From contig JBBRMT010000033.1 of the NCBI GenBank assembly GCA_038230695.1, positions 1 to 25,787 of the forward strand: a stretch of 25,787 nucleotides of DNA, in the 5' to 3' direction. Both the position numbers and the translations under genes were made by a program. Position 1 is the first letter of the stretch. Each line of letters begins with the position of its first letter. The stretch is from QHBQ01 sp038230695 (GTDB lineage Bacteria > Chloroflexota > Chloroflexia > QHBQ01). Below are positions 1 to 7,190 of this stretch, piece by piece. A model generated the notes under the pieces. That model searched no databases, had not been told where the DNA came from, and saw nothing but the letters and a program-made list of their open reading frames with translations.

Positions 1-1065
1 ATCAGTGGGCGCGACAATATGGCTACTGCTCACAATGTAGCGGTAAACCTTGTTATTGGTGTAAACGAGGACTACATCTTTGGGCTTAAGTTCGTTGAGG
101 CGGCGGAAGACTGAGCCGTATATATCGCGGTGGCCCGCCATCACCACGTTGCCCTGCTGCCCCGGCAAGGCGCTGATTTCGTGGTGGCCTACCGCATAGT
201 TGGCAACCTGCCAGGTGTCCATCTGCAACTGTACCTCTTTAACTACACTATCCACCTTGATACTGGGGATGACGAGACGCACCGGAATCATATCGGTAAT
301 AGGAGTGGCTGGCAGTGGCGTATCGGTAGGAGGGGGCAGGGTAGCAGTGGGCAGGGCGAGTTGGGTGACGGCGCTTGCGGGTAGGGCAGTGGGCGCAATC
401 GGGTGGGCAGGCACAGTGGTGGGCGTTGCGCTGCTCCGTGCAAGCGGGGTAACGGTTGCCACAATCCGGGTTACAACCACAGCGGGCTGTGCAGGGGCGG
501 CCAGGGCTGGTTCGCTCTGCGCCACCGCGCTGTTGCTGCTCTCGTCCGAGTTCCACTGGGTATAAGCCCACTGTCCCAGAATAAAGACGATGACCAGCGC
601 ACAGGCCCATTCCACGGTCAGCAGGCCGCGATCAAGCCAGGGGTTAGTGCGGGAAACACGGCGAGGTGGGCGCACCCGTGGCGGGGTAGGGTCGGCCAGG
701 GTGGGAGCGGCGGCAAACCGACTGTTAGCCACTGGCAGCGTGGCGATAGGCTCTACCAACTCCGGCAGCCGTGCTGTATCGCGGCGTGGTTGCGCCGCAT
801 TCGCCAGGCTGCGATCGTGGTAAGTCGGCTCCGCTTTGGCGTTATCGTCACTGCGCGAAAGGTTGTGCAGCAACCGCAGGTTGTTGCGGTAGTGGCCCTG
901 GGCCTTCAGTTCGGCCAGTTCCTGAGGCGTGAGCAGTTCTGCCGCCTCGCTGGCGATGAACGCCTTGCGTTCCGCAGCGGGCAACTGGCGCAACATCGCC
1001 TTGATCTGCTCAAGGTTGGCAGGCTGGCGATTATCCTCCGGCTTACCCTCCAAATCACACCTCAT
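1..1065 (-). CDS. Membrane-anchored sortase (class D/E type), 3' end outside window
   Basis: The reverse strand is open from ATG at 1065 to the window edge (355 codons), so the C-terminus is missing. The N-terminal cytoplasmic part (residues 1-145) contains a helical stretch near 17-57. One membrane helix lies at about 149-168, followed by a Pro/Thr/Ala-rich linker (181-257). The sortase fold starts at about 262 (RLVIPSIKVDSVV) and carries the catalytic His in the motif GNVVMAGHRD (H312). The TLxTC cysteine and the Arg would lie beyond base 1 and cannot be checked. Sortases cut a sorting signal and join proteins to the wall or to pilins; no substrate with a sorting motif is seen here. ATG at 1065 has no Shine-Dalgarno (SD); TTG at 1053 has GAGGTG four bases upstream and is an alternative start. 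A long cytoplasmic N-terminal extension is unusual for a sortase. Confidence 0.85.
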   Translation of the reverse strand, partial: MRCDLEGKPEDNRQPANLEQIKAMLRQLPAAERKAFIASEAAELLTPQELAELKAQGHYRNNLRLLHNLSRSDDNAKAEPTYHDRSLANAAQPRRDTARLPELVEPIATLPVANSRFAAAPTLADPTPPRVRPPRRVSRTNPWLDRGLLTVEWACALVIVFILGQWAYTQWNSDESSNSAVAQSEPALAAPAQPAVVVTRIVATVTPLARSSATPTTVPAHPIAPTALPASAVTQLALPTATLPPPTDTPLPATPITDMIPVRLVIPSIKVDSVVKEVQLQMDTWQVANYAVGHHEISALPGQQGNVVMAGHRDIYGSVFRRLNELKPKDVVLVYTNNKVYRYIVSSSHIVAPTD

Positions 1066-1068
1066 CTT

Positions 1069-1091
1069 GACATAACTGTGAATGTTATGTC
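1069..1091. promoter_or_regulatory. Perfect 8-bp-arm dyad in the sortase leader
   Basis: GACATAAC (1069-1076) and GTTATGTC (1084-1091) are perfect inverted repeats around a 7-nt centre. The dyad fills almost the whole stretch between the predicted transcription start and the ATG. It could be a repressor operator or an RNA hairpin that covers the translation start. Confidence 0.5.
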
Positions 1092-1102
1092 TTGTTGGCT
1101 AC

Positions 1103-1131
1103 AGTATACCACTGTGTTGCGGGCAAGTCAA
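1103..1131 (-). promoter_or_regulatory. Sigma-70-like promoter of the sortase gene
   Basis: On the reverse strand, -35 TTGACT (1126-1131) and -10 TATACT (1103-1108) are 17 bp apart. Transcription should start near 1096, giving a leader of about 30 nt before ATG 1065. Confidence 0.7.
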
Positions 1132-1190
1132 TAGGTTAGCGCCTTATGTAGCTAAAGAGATACCCAATTTTGCTGTTTTTACCCCATGCT

Positions 1191-1220
1191 TTGACAGCAA
1201 TGCGCCTAACGTGATATAAA
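1191..1220 (+). promoter_or_regulatory. Promoter of the YitT-like gene
   Basis: TTGACA (1191-1196) and TATAAA (1215-1220) are 18 bp apart. The start site would be near 1227, divergent from the sortase promoter 60 bp away. Confidence 0.6.
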
Positions 1221-1263
1221 GTGGCGGGTTACAGAGTTGATCCCCACGAAAGAGAGCGTTTCT

Positions 1264-2211
1264 TTGTCCACCATTGAAGACCAGGTGCGGGCCAAAACCG
1301 GGCCGATCAGGCGGGCGCGGCGCAGTTTTCGGCGCATCGCGCTGCCCCTACTGCGCGACTATCTGCTGATCACCACTGGCGTGTTGTTGATCGCGCTGGC
1401 AATCGAGCTATTCCTCACCCCCCACCAGGTAGTTACTGGCGGGGCGAGTGGGGTTGCCATCCTGCTTAACAACCTGCTCGGCACGCCGATCGGCCCAGTA
1501 ATCTTTGCGGTAAATGTGCCACTCTTCTTCGCCGGGCTGCGCTGGCTGGGCGGAGCCTCGTTTGCATTGCGTACCCTCTATGCCATCGTACTGCTCTCAA
1601 TCGTAATTGACCAGATCCGCCCTTTCATCCACCAGTTTCCCGACCTCGAACGCGCCCTCACCGTCAACGACCCGCTGCTTTATATCCTCTATGGTGGGAT
1701 CGTCAACGGGATTGGCACCGGCATTGTCTTCCGCGCCAAAGGCACCACTGGTGGCAGCGACATCGGCGCACGTCTGCTGCACCGCTTTACCCCGCTCAGT
1801 ATCGGCAACTCTTTCATCATCCTCGACGCAGCGGTGTTCGCGGTGGCGGGTTACTATTTCGGTCTGGAGAAGGTGTTGTATGCGCTGACCGTCTCGTTCG
1901 CCTCCAGCCGCATGGTGGACTTCATCCAGGAAGGGATGAACTACACGCGCATGGCGATGATTATCACCAGCCAGCCAGATGTGGTGGCCCAGGAGGTAAT
2001 GACCCGCACCGGCCATGGCGTGACTATCATGCCCGCGACCGGCGCGTACACCGGCCAGCAACGGCCCGTGCTGCTGGTGGTGGTGCTGCCCAGCGAAGTC
2101 AGCGTCCTCACCGACACCATCCACGAGGCCGACCCTGCCGCCTTCGTGATCATCAGCCAGGCGCAGGAGGTGCTGGGCCAGGGCTTCCGCCCGCTCTTGC
2201 CCCGTCGCTGA
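1264..2211 (+). CDS. YitT family membrane protein (DUF161 plus DUF2179)
   Basis: An integral membrane protein of about 315 residues with some five hydrophobic segments. The family signature TPHQVVTGGASGVAILL follows the first helix, and GTTGGSDIGARLL lies in the middle. The last 80 or so residues (from NYTRMAMIITSQP) form the soluble DUF2179 domain, a small alpha/beta domain that ends most YitT proteins. The family is widespread in bacteria and its transported substrate, if any, is not established. There is no ATG near the start. TTG at 1264 has AAAGAGAG seven bases upstream and fits a 37-nt leader from the promoter; TTG at 1237 would add nine residues but has no SD. The next gene follows on the same strand after a 140-bp gap. 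Confidence 0.85.
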   Translation: MSTIEDQVRAKTGPIRRARRSFRRIALPLLRDYLLITTGVLLIALAIELFLTPHQVVTGGASGVAILLNNLLGTPIGPVIFAVNVPLFFAGLRWLGGASFALRTLYAIVLLSIVIDQIRPFIHQFPDLERALTVNDPLLYILYGGIVNGIGTGIVFRAKGTTGGSDIGARLLHRFTPLSIGNSFIILDAAVFAVAGYYFGLEKVLYALTVSFASSRMVDFIQEGMNYTRMAMIITSQPDVVAQEVMTRTGHGVTIMPATGAYTGQQRPVLLVVVLPSEVSVLTDTIHEADPAAFVIISQAQEVLGQGFRPLLPRR

Positions 2212-2351
2212 GGCAACTGCCCCCACCTTGCCTGAGAAGGACGAGGATGTTAACCGACAGCCTTCCCCCTTCCAGCCTGCTTTGTGGTAGAATAGCTAGC
2301 AGTCTAACGTTGTCAGCCCACAGTTTTCGCAGAAAGGAATCACAAACCCAT

Positions 2352-3173
2352 ATGGATAAAGCGTCCAGTCTTCCTGCCCCTTCCGACCAGCTTGCCAACG
2401 CCGAGCGGCTAATGTTGCTCGTGCCGCTTATCAGCGCGGCGGTCTTCGGCCTGCTCCCCTTTATCTTCACTGGCGGTTTTGCCAGCTTGCTAGGCTTCTC
2501 TGGTAATGACCGCTACATTTATCGCTTGCTGGGTGCGGCTACCTTCGGCTACGCCGTGGCGCTGGCGGGCGGGCTGATGGCAAATAGCTGGGCGGCGGTG
2601 CGGCTGGTGGTCATTGCTAGCCTCGTCTTCGGGCTGGGCCTGCTCTACGTCTGTGGTCGAGCTGTCCTGGCGGGCAGTGCTGCTGCAATTATTTATCTGG
2701 TTTTGGTTCTCGCCCTGATCACTGCGGCGATATGCGCCTACCTGCTATATAGCCATCGCACCCCTGCTGCGCCGCCCGATGTGGCCCAATGGGTGTTGAT
2801 TGTAACTGGCATTGCGACTGTGCTGGCGCTAATCTTCGGCCTGGCCCCGCTTATTGCCAGCGGCACTTTTGGCCGACTGTTCGGCTATCGGGTTACTGAT
2901 GTGCCGATCTTCCGCGCCGCAGGGGCGGCCACCCTCGGCTATGGGGTGATGGGCATCTTCCAGCTAATGTCGCGTAACTGGCGCGAGTTCCGCTGGCCTG
3001 CAGTGATGGCGGTGGTGTTCAACGGCCTGGCCTTTATTGCCAGCGCCTACTCTATCTACAAAAGCAGCGAGAACAGCCTGGCCGACCCGATCGGCCTGCC
3101 GGTGTTGGTTGGCCTTGCCAGCCTGGGGGTGGCAATTGCCTCCCTGCTGGCGCTACAGCGCAACGGCAAGTAG
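2352..3173 (+). CDS. Internally duplicated polytopic membrane protein, unknown function
   Basis: 273 residues, almost wholly hydrophobic, with about seven or eight membrane segments. I do not recognise the family. The protein is a tandem duplication. Residues 37-70 (FTGGFASLLGF ... YRLLGAATFGYAVA) and 167-200 (ASGTFGRLFGY ... FRAAGAATLGYGVM) match, offset by 130 residues, and the helices around them line up. Short polar loops and the absence of charged residues inside helices argue against an energy-coupled pump. ATG 2352 is chosen because the upstream codons look non-coding; AGAAAGGA lies upstream but at a long spacing of 13 bases. An upstream in-frame ATG at 2247 would add a 35-residue leader of no clear character. 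A possible -10 (TAGAAT, 2288-2293) lacks a good -35. Confidence 0.8.
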   Translation: MDKASSLPAPSDQLANAERLMLLVPLISAAVFGLLPFIFTGGFASLLGFSGNDRYIYRLLGAATFGYAVALAGGLMANSWAAVRLVVIASLVFGLGLLYVCGRAVLAGSAAAIIYLVLVLALITAAICAYLLYSHRTPAAPPDVAQWVLIVTGIATVLALIFGLAPLIASGTFGRLFGYRVTDVPIFRAAGAATLGYGVMGIFQLMSRNWREFRWPAVMAVVFNGLAFIASAYSIYKSSENSLADPIGLPVLVGLASLGVAIASLLALQRNGK

Positions 3174-3204
3174 GCGTGAAGCAGGATGAACTGTAAGCCT
3201 CCTA

Positions 3205-3233
3205 TTGCCAAAATCTGCGACTTGCGCTAAACT
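3205..3233 (+). promoter_or_regulatory. Probable promoter of the M20-like gene
   Basis: TTGCCA (3205-3210), a 17-bp spacer and TAAACT (3228-3233). The octamer GACATAAC, identical to one arm of the dyad in the sortase leader, follows at 3240-3247. Confidence 0.4.
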
Positions 3234-3279
3234 ATACATGACATAACCAAACATCAGCGTAAGGAAGAAGGGCGAGAGC

Positions 3280-5250
3280 ATGAGCGAGGTGGACGCGCAG
3301 ACTCAGGACATCTTTAGCTATATCGAGGAGAACGCGGCCCGCTATGCGGCAATGCTGGGGCGGCTGTGCTACTATCCCAGTTCGCCGAGCAGCGGGCTAG
3401 CCTTGCTCGCGCCAGTTATAGAAGAGGCGATTCGGGTGGGGATGAATGCGACGCTGTATCCGGCGGGCGCGGGCCTGCCGCTGCTCTACGCCGCGCTGCT
3501 TCCCGCACCTGCGCCGGTCACGCAGTTGCTGAAATCGGCTGAGGAGCAGCCGACGCAAAGCAACGGTGGCCCCCGCCTGGAAACGCTGGGTTATGAACGC
3601 GCTCTGGCGGCGGTCGGCCCTCTGCCCACCCTGCTGCTTTACCACGAGTGCGACCTGGATAGTCCGCCGCCACCCGCGCCCGATGGCGCACTCTGCTCGA
3701 TGGCCGCCGCTGATCGGGCCAGCCTGGCTGCCCGCCTGGCCGCGATTGACGCGATTATTGCGGTGCGCGGTGCGTTGCCGGTGCAGATCAAAATGCTGGT
3801 GGACTCCAGTTCCGTCTCCGACAGCCCCAGCGATGCGCCAGTGTCCTCCGCGCTAGCCGATTTCGTGGCTCGATATGCCGAAGGTCTGGCCGCTGATGCC
3901 TGCATCTGGGATGTGGGTAGGCTGGGCTTGATCGGCGGTAGCAACTTCGCGGGGCAGCCGGTAATTTATTGCGGAGTGAAAGGCAGGTTGGCGGCGGAAT
4001 TGCTGGTCAGCGGCGCGAACCAGGATCTGCCCTCGCAGTTCGCCACCAGTGTCGCCAACCCTGCCTGGCGGCTGATCTGGGCGCTGAATGCGATCAAGAA
4101 CGACTCGGAAGAGATCCTGCTGGATAGCTTTTACGACGAACTCAACCCGCCAGGCCCGGAGCAGAACCGTTGGCTGCGTCAGCAGGTGAAGCAGGATCCC
4201 GCCGCTGCCAATACCGCCGACGATGCTACCCTGGCGGCCATTGGGGTAGATGCCTTCCTCATCGGGCTGCGTGGCTACCAGTTGCGCGTTACCGACTATT
4301 ACTCCCCATCAGTCAGCATCACTGAACTGAACGCCGACGGCGGGGGTGGATTGCCCGCTACCGCCAGCGCCACCCTGGAAGTGGCGCTCGTCCCCGACCA
4401 GTCGCCCGCGACTATTCTTGCCTCACTGCGTAAGCACCTGAACAGCGGCAACTTCCCTGATGTTAGCGTGAAGGCACGGGGCGTGGCCCACAATCCCGCC
4501 CTTACCGACCCAACCCATCCATTTGCCAGCCTGGTTGCGGCGGCCACCAGCCGTGCATACGGGCAGGAGGCGTGCATCGCGCCTGTCGCCCCCATTAGCG
4601 GGCCACTCCATCCCCTGGTGGACAGTCTGGCGGTCCCCGCGATTGGCCTGGGGCTGGGGCCGCAGCCAGTGATGCGAGCAGCGGCGCTTACCATGCCGCT
4701 AACCGAGGCGCAGTTTATTGCCGCTATAAAGCAGACGGTGGGGGTAATCGAGGAGATGGGCGCGTTGGGCCAGGCGGCCAACTGGGGGACGCAAGCCCGC
4801 CTCAGCCTTGCCAGCGCCACGCCCAGCGGCTGGACCGAGGTTAAGATTGCCGCCGCTCCGCCCGACCAGCCTCAAGACCTCGACCATATCGCCGGGGTGC
4901 CGGAGTTTACTCATGAGGAGCTTGAGGCGGTGATGCAGGGCAACGATGATGAGTTTATTTCAACGCCCCAGGCATGGACTGCCGATATGCTAACTGACCT
5001 ACCGCCGCTGCAGCCTGCCGAAGAGCAAGCCATCAGCGCGGACCTTGCGCCCTTTAGCCCCGACGACCTGGCTGCTCCCAGCGAAGATGCTCCGCCATCC
5101 TCTTCACCGCCCGTCCCCCCTACGCTTGAGGAAAGCGGCGGTGAACACGTGGATGAAGCGGTTGCCGCGCTTATGGTTGCCAGCGGTCACCCGGTGGCCG
5201 CTAGCGCCACCCGCCGCCCAAAGCAGACTGGGCCGCTGGGCGGCGTGTAA
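3280..5250 (+). CDS. M20-peptidase-like protein with degenerate active site and acidic tail
   Basis: 656 residues. The order of elements follows M20 dipeptidases of the carnosinase/ArgE group: an N-terminal helix, 'PTLLLYHECDLDSP' (residues 116-128) at the place of the usual LLYGHYDVQP, 'AIIAVRGALPVQIKMLV' (159-174), and a lid-domain segment with the family's 'VPDQ' near 371-374. The catalytic parts are gone. The HxD histidine reads E (YHECD, 121-125), the DDKG site reads ADRA (144-147), the tandem catalytic Glu pair reads SS within VDSSSVSDS (174-182), and the final metal His near 464-474 is absent. A Pro/Ser/Asp-rich tail of some 120 residues follows the catalytic fold. No signal peptide is seen, so it should be cytoplasmic. 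The start ATG has GAAGAAGGGCGAG upstream. It is probably a non-enzymatic M20 relative, perhaps a binding or scaffold protein. It converges on GAPDH with a 13-bp gap. Confidence 0.75.
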   Translation: MSEVDAQTQDIFSYIEENAARYAAMLGRLCYYPSSPSSGLALLAPVIEEAIRVGMNATLYPAGAGLPLLYAALLPAPAPVTQLLKSAEEQPTQSNGGPRLETLGYERALAAVGPLPTLLLYHECDLDSPPPPAPDGALCSMAAADRASLAARLAAIDAIIAVRGALPVQIKMLVDSSSVSDSPSDAPVSSALADFVARYAEGLAADACIWDVGRLGLIGGSNFAGQPVIYCGVKGRLAAELLVSGANQDLPSQFATSVANPAWRLIWALNAIKNDSEEILLDSFYDELNPPGPEQNRWLRQQVKQDPAAANTADDATLAAIGVDAFLIGLRGYQLRVTDYYSPSVSITELNADGGGGLPATASATLEVALVPDQSPATILASLRKHLNSGNFPDVSVKARGVAHNPALTDPTHPFASLVAAATSRAYGQEACIAPVAPISGPLHPLVDSLAVPAIGLGLGPQPVMRAAALTMPLTEAQFIAAIKQTVGVIEEMGALGQAANWGTQARLSLASATPSGWTEVKIAAAPPDQPQDLDHIAGVPEFTHEELEAVMQGNDDEFISTPQAWTADMLTDLPPLQPAEEQAISADLAPFSPDDLAAPSEDAPPSSSPPVPPTLEESGGEHVDEAVAALMVASGHPVAASATRRPKQTGPLGGV

Positions 5251-5263
5251 CTTGCAGGCTCGA

Positions 5264-6310
5264 TTATTCTTCGCTCTCGTCGTAGTGGGCGATGAAATCG
5301 GCCAGGTCGGCGACGCGGCAGGAGTAGCCCCACTCGTTGTCGTACCAGGCCAACACCTTGACCAGATTGCCGCTTTGCACCATAGTGCTGAGGCTGTCCA
5401 CGATGCTGCTGTGGGGGTCGCCCTTGAAGTCCATGGAGACAAGCGGGCGGGTCTCATAGGCAAGGATGCCGGTAAGCTCCTCGCTATCCGCTGCTTCGCG
5501 TAGCGCGTTGTTAACCTCCTCCACCGAAGTATCACGCTCAGTCTGCACCACCAGGTCAATGATGCTGACGGTCGGGGTTGGCACGCGTAGGGCAATGCCG
5601 TCGAACTTGCCCTTAAGCTGCGGTAGCACCAGATAGATGGCTTTGGCCGCGCCAGTGGTGGTGGGGATGATGTTGAGGGCGGCGGCGCGGGCGCGGCGCA
5701 GATCCTTGTGCGGATAGTCGAGGATAACCTGGTCGTTGGTGTAGCTGTGGACGGTAGTCATGAAGCCCTTGACGATGCCGAAGTTCTCCAGCAGCACCTT
5801 CGCCACTGGCGCGAGGCCATTGGTGGTGCAACTGGCGTTGGAGATGATGCGATGCTCGGCGGGGTTGTACTGATCTTCGTTTACCCCCATCACGATAGTA
5901 ATGTCCTCACCTTTGGCCGGGGCGCTGATGATCACCCGCTTCGCGCCCGCTTGCAGGTGCATCCTGGCCTTCTCTGCGTCGGTGAACAGACCCGTGCTTT
6001 CCACCACGATGTCCACGCCAAGATCGCCCCAGGGCAGCTTGGACGGGTCACGCTCGGCCAGGGTCTTGACCTCCTTGCCCTGTACCATAAAGCCACCCTC
6101 GTGTACGGTGACAGCGTCGGCCTCGAATTGCTGGCCGTAGTTCGAGTCGTAGGTAAGCAGGTGGGCGAGGGTGCGAGTATCGGTAAGATCGTTGACGGCC
6201 ACCACTTCGAGATCGTTGCCGCCCTCTTCGTCAACCAGTTCGCGGATCGCCTTGAACACCTGGCGACCGATGCGGCCAAAGCCGTTGATACCGATGCGGG
6301 TAGTTGCCAT
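5264..6310 (-). CDS. gap: Type I glyceraldehyde-3-phosphate dehydrogenase
   Basis: 348 residues, normal length. It oxidises glyceraldehyde-3-phosphate with phosphate to 1,3-bisphosphoglycerate in the cytoplasm (glycolysis and gluconeogenesis). The NAD-binding motif INGFGRIGR lies at 8-16. The catalytic cysteine is C161 in SNASCTTN, and the helper His is H188 in TTVHSYTNDQ. NDLTD at 40-44 carries the acidic residue that favours NAD over NADP. The C-terminus has the usual WYDNEWGYSCRVADL. ATG 6310 has AAAGGAGC seven bases upstream. The gene stands alone; no pgk or tpi lies next to it. It has a leader of nearly 180 nt that contains repeat DNA. Confidence 0.97.
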   Translation of the reverse strand: MATTRIGINGFGRIGRQVFKAIRELVDEEGGNDLEVVAVNDLTDTRTLAHLLTYDSNYGQQFEADAVTVHEGGFMVQGKEVKTLAERDPSKLPWGDLGVDIVVESTGLFTDAEKARMHLQAGAKRVIISAPAKGEDITIVMGVNEDQYNPAEHRIISNASCTTNGLAPVAKVLLENFGIVKGFMTTVHSYTNDQVILDYPHKDLRRARAAALNIIPTTTGAAKAIYLVLPQLKGKFDGIALRVPTPTVSIIDLVVQTERDTSVEEVNNALREAADSEELTGILAYETRPLVSMDFKGDPHSSIVDSLSTMVQSGNLVKVLAWYDNEWGYSCRVADLADFIAHYDESEE

Positions 6311-6327
6311 TGGTAAAGCTCCTTTCC

Positions 6328-6368
6328 TTTGGGCGAGTGTTCTTTGGGCGAGTGCAACCCGCCCCTAC
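6328..6368. repeat. Direct repeat and palindromic repeat in the GAPDH leader
   Basis: TTTGGGCGAGTG occurs at 6328-6339 and again at 6343-6354. The second copy is the start of a reverse-oriented GTAGGGGCG-type palindromic repeat (6346-6368). The block lies between the predicted GAPDH transcription start and its SD, which is only a few bases away. Confidence 0.65.
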
Positions 6369-6494
6369 GGAGAACCCTAAATAAATCAAGACAAACGCGG
6401 CCACGCTGCCTCTGACAGAAAATTGCGTTGTTATGTTTACTGCAAGCCAAAGATAACGCCGATGCGCGACGCTTTGCTCTGATCAGGCGGGTGA

Positions 6495-6524
6495 ATTATA
6501 CCACACGGCTTCGGCTGGGGTAAA
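6495..6524 (-). promoter_or_regulatory. Extended -10 promoter of GAPDH
   Basis: On the reverse strand, TGGTATAAT gives a perfect -10 (6495-6500) with a TGn extension. TTTACC (6519-6524) is a moderate -35 at 18 bp. Start near 6488, leaving about 178 nt of leader. Confidence 0.6.
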
Positions 6525-6531
6525 GCGGTGT

Positions 6532-7075
6532 AGGAGCTCATCGCATACACCCAGGTGAGATACCGTTGAATCACGGTCGACACGGACGGAGGACACGGAA
6601 GGGGCAGGGGCAAGGTTGCTTGCTCAAGTAGCTAGCAGCAGGGCGCGACCAGCCAGCGGATTTGGAAAGCGGATGAAGCGGATTTGGGCAGACGATAAGG
6701 CAGCCTATGTAGGGGCGAGTTGCACTCGCCCGCATGAAGCGCGTCAATGCCCATCGCAAGCACCAATGCTGATGTAGGGGCGCATGGCAAACGCCCGATT
6801 GCCCAAACACTATGCACATTGGAACAAGCAACATTGGGATAGGAGCGAATGGCGCTCGCCCAGATGAAGCGCACCGATGGGGATGCGTGTTCGAATCGCG
6901 GAAGACACGGAAAGGACGGACGACACGGAGGGATAGGGCAAGCTTGGTAGCTGCGATGGGCATTGATGCGCGGCAAGTGGGCGTATACCATGCGCCCCTA
7001 CGCCAACTTAGGCGCTTGCAATGGGCGTTGACGCGCTTAAAACGGGCGTATGCCATGCGCCCCAACGGACAGAGA
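6532..7075. repeat. Gene-free cluster of dispersed imperfect palindromes
   Basis: This part of the 880-bp gap between GAPDH and the amidase gene has no credible gene. It holds repeats of the type GTAGGGGCGnnTTGCAnnCGCCC. Forward copies lie at 6709-6732 (arms GGGCGAGT/ACTCGCCC), 6774-6797 and 6840-6861. Reverse copies lie at 6979-7001 and 7044-7063. Several are joined to a second conserved piece reading GATGGGCATTGATGCGC or its complement (about 6733-6757, 6954-6970, 7019-7037). A separate pair of purine-rich 'GACACGGA' blocks lies at 6572-6601 and 6897-6932. Long reading frames here exist on both strands at once and are products of the GC-rich repeats. Confidence 0.75.
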
Positions 7076-7130
7076 CACACTGTGTAAAAATGTGAAATAC
7101 ATCCTAAAACACCTTCGTCATTAGCAAGCC

Positions 7131-7159
7131 ATAAGAAAGGGGCGCAGCTAGCTGCGCCC
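7131..7159 (-). terminator. Probable terminator of the SLH-amidase gene
   Basis: A perfect palindrome (7140-7159; arms GGGCGCAG and CTGCGCCC around CTAG) lies 30 bp past the amidase stop. Read on the reverse strand it is followed by CTTTCTTAT, a modest T-rich tract. Confidence 0.55.
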
Positions 7160-7190
7160 ACTGTTATCTGGTTACCTAAAGTTTGTCCGC

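Noticed and set aside
130..1134. Several open frames on the plus strand and one on the minus strand across the first kilobase
   Set aside because: They are shadows of the sortase gene read on the reverse strand (1065 to the edge), which has recognisable sortase motifs and a promoter.
2153..2470. A 105-codon reverse-strand frame across the YitT gene end and the gap
   Set aside because: It overlaps two well-supported plus-strand genes and has no recognisable features.
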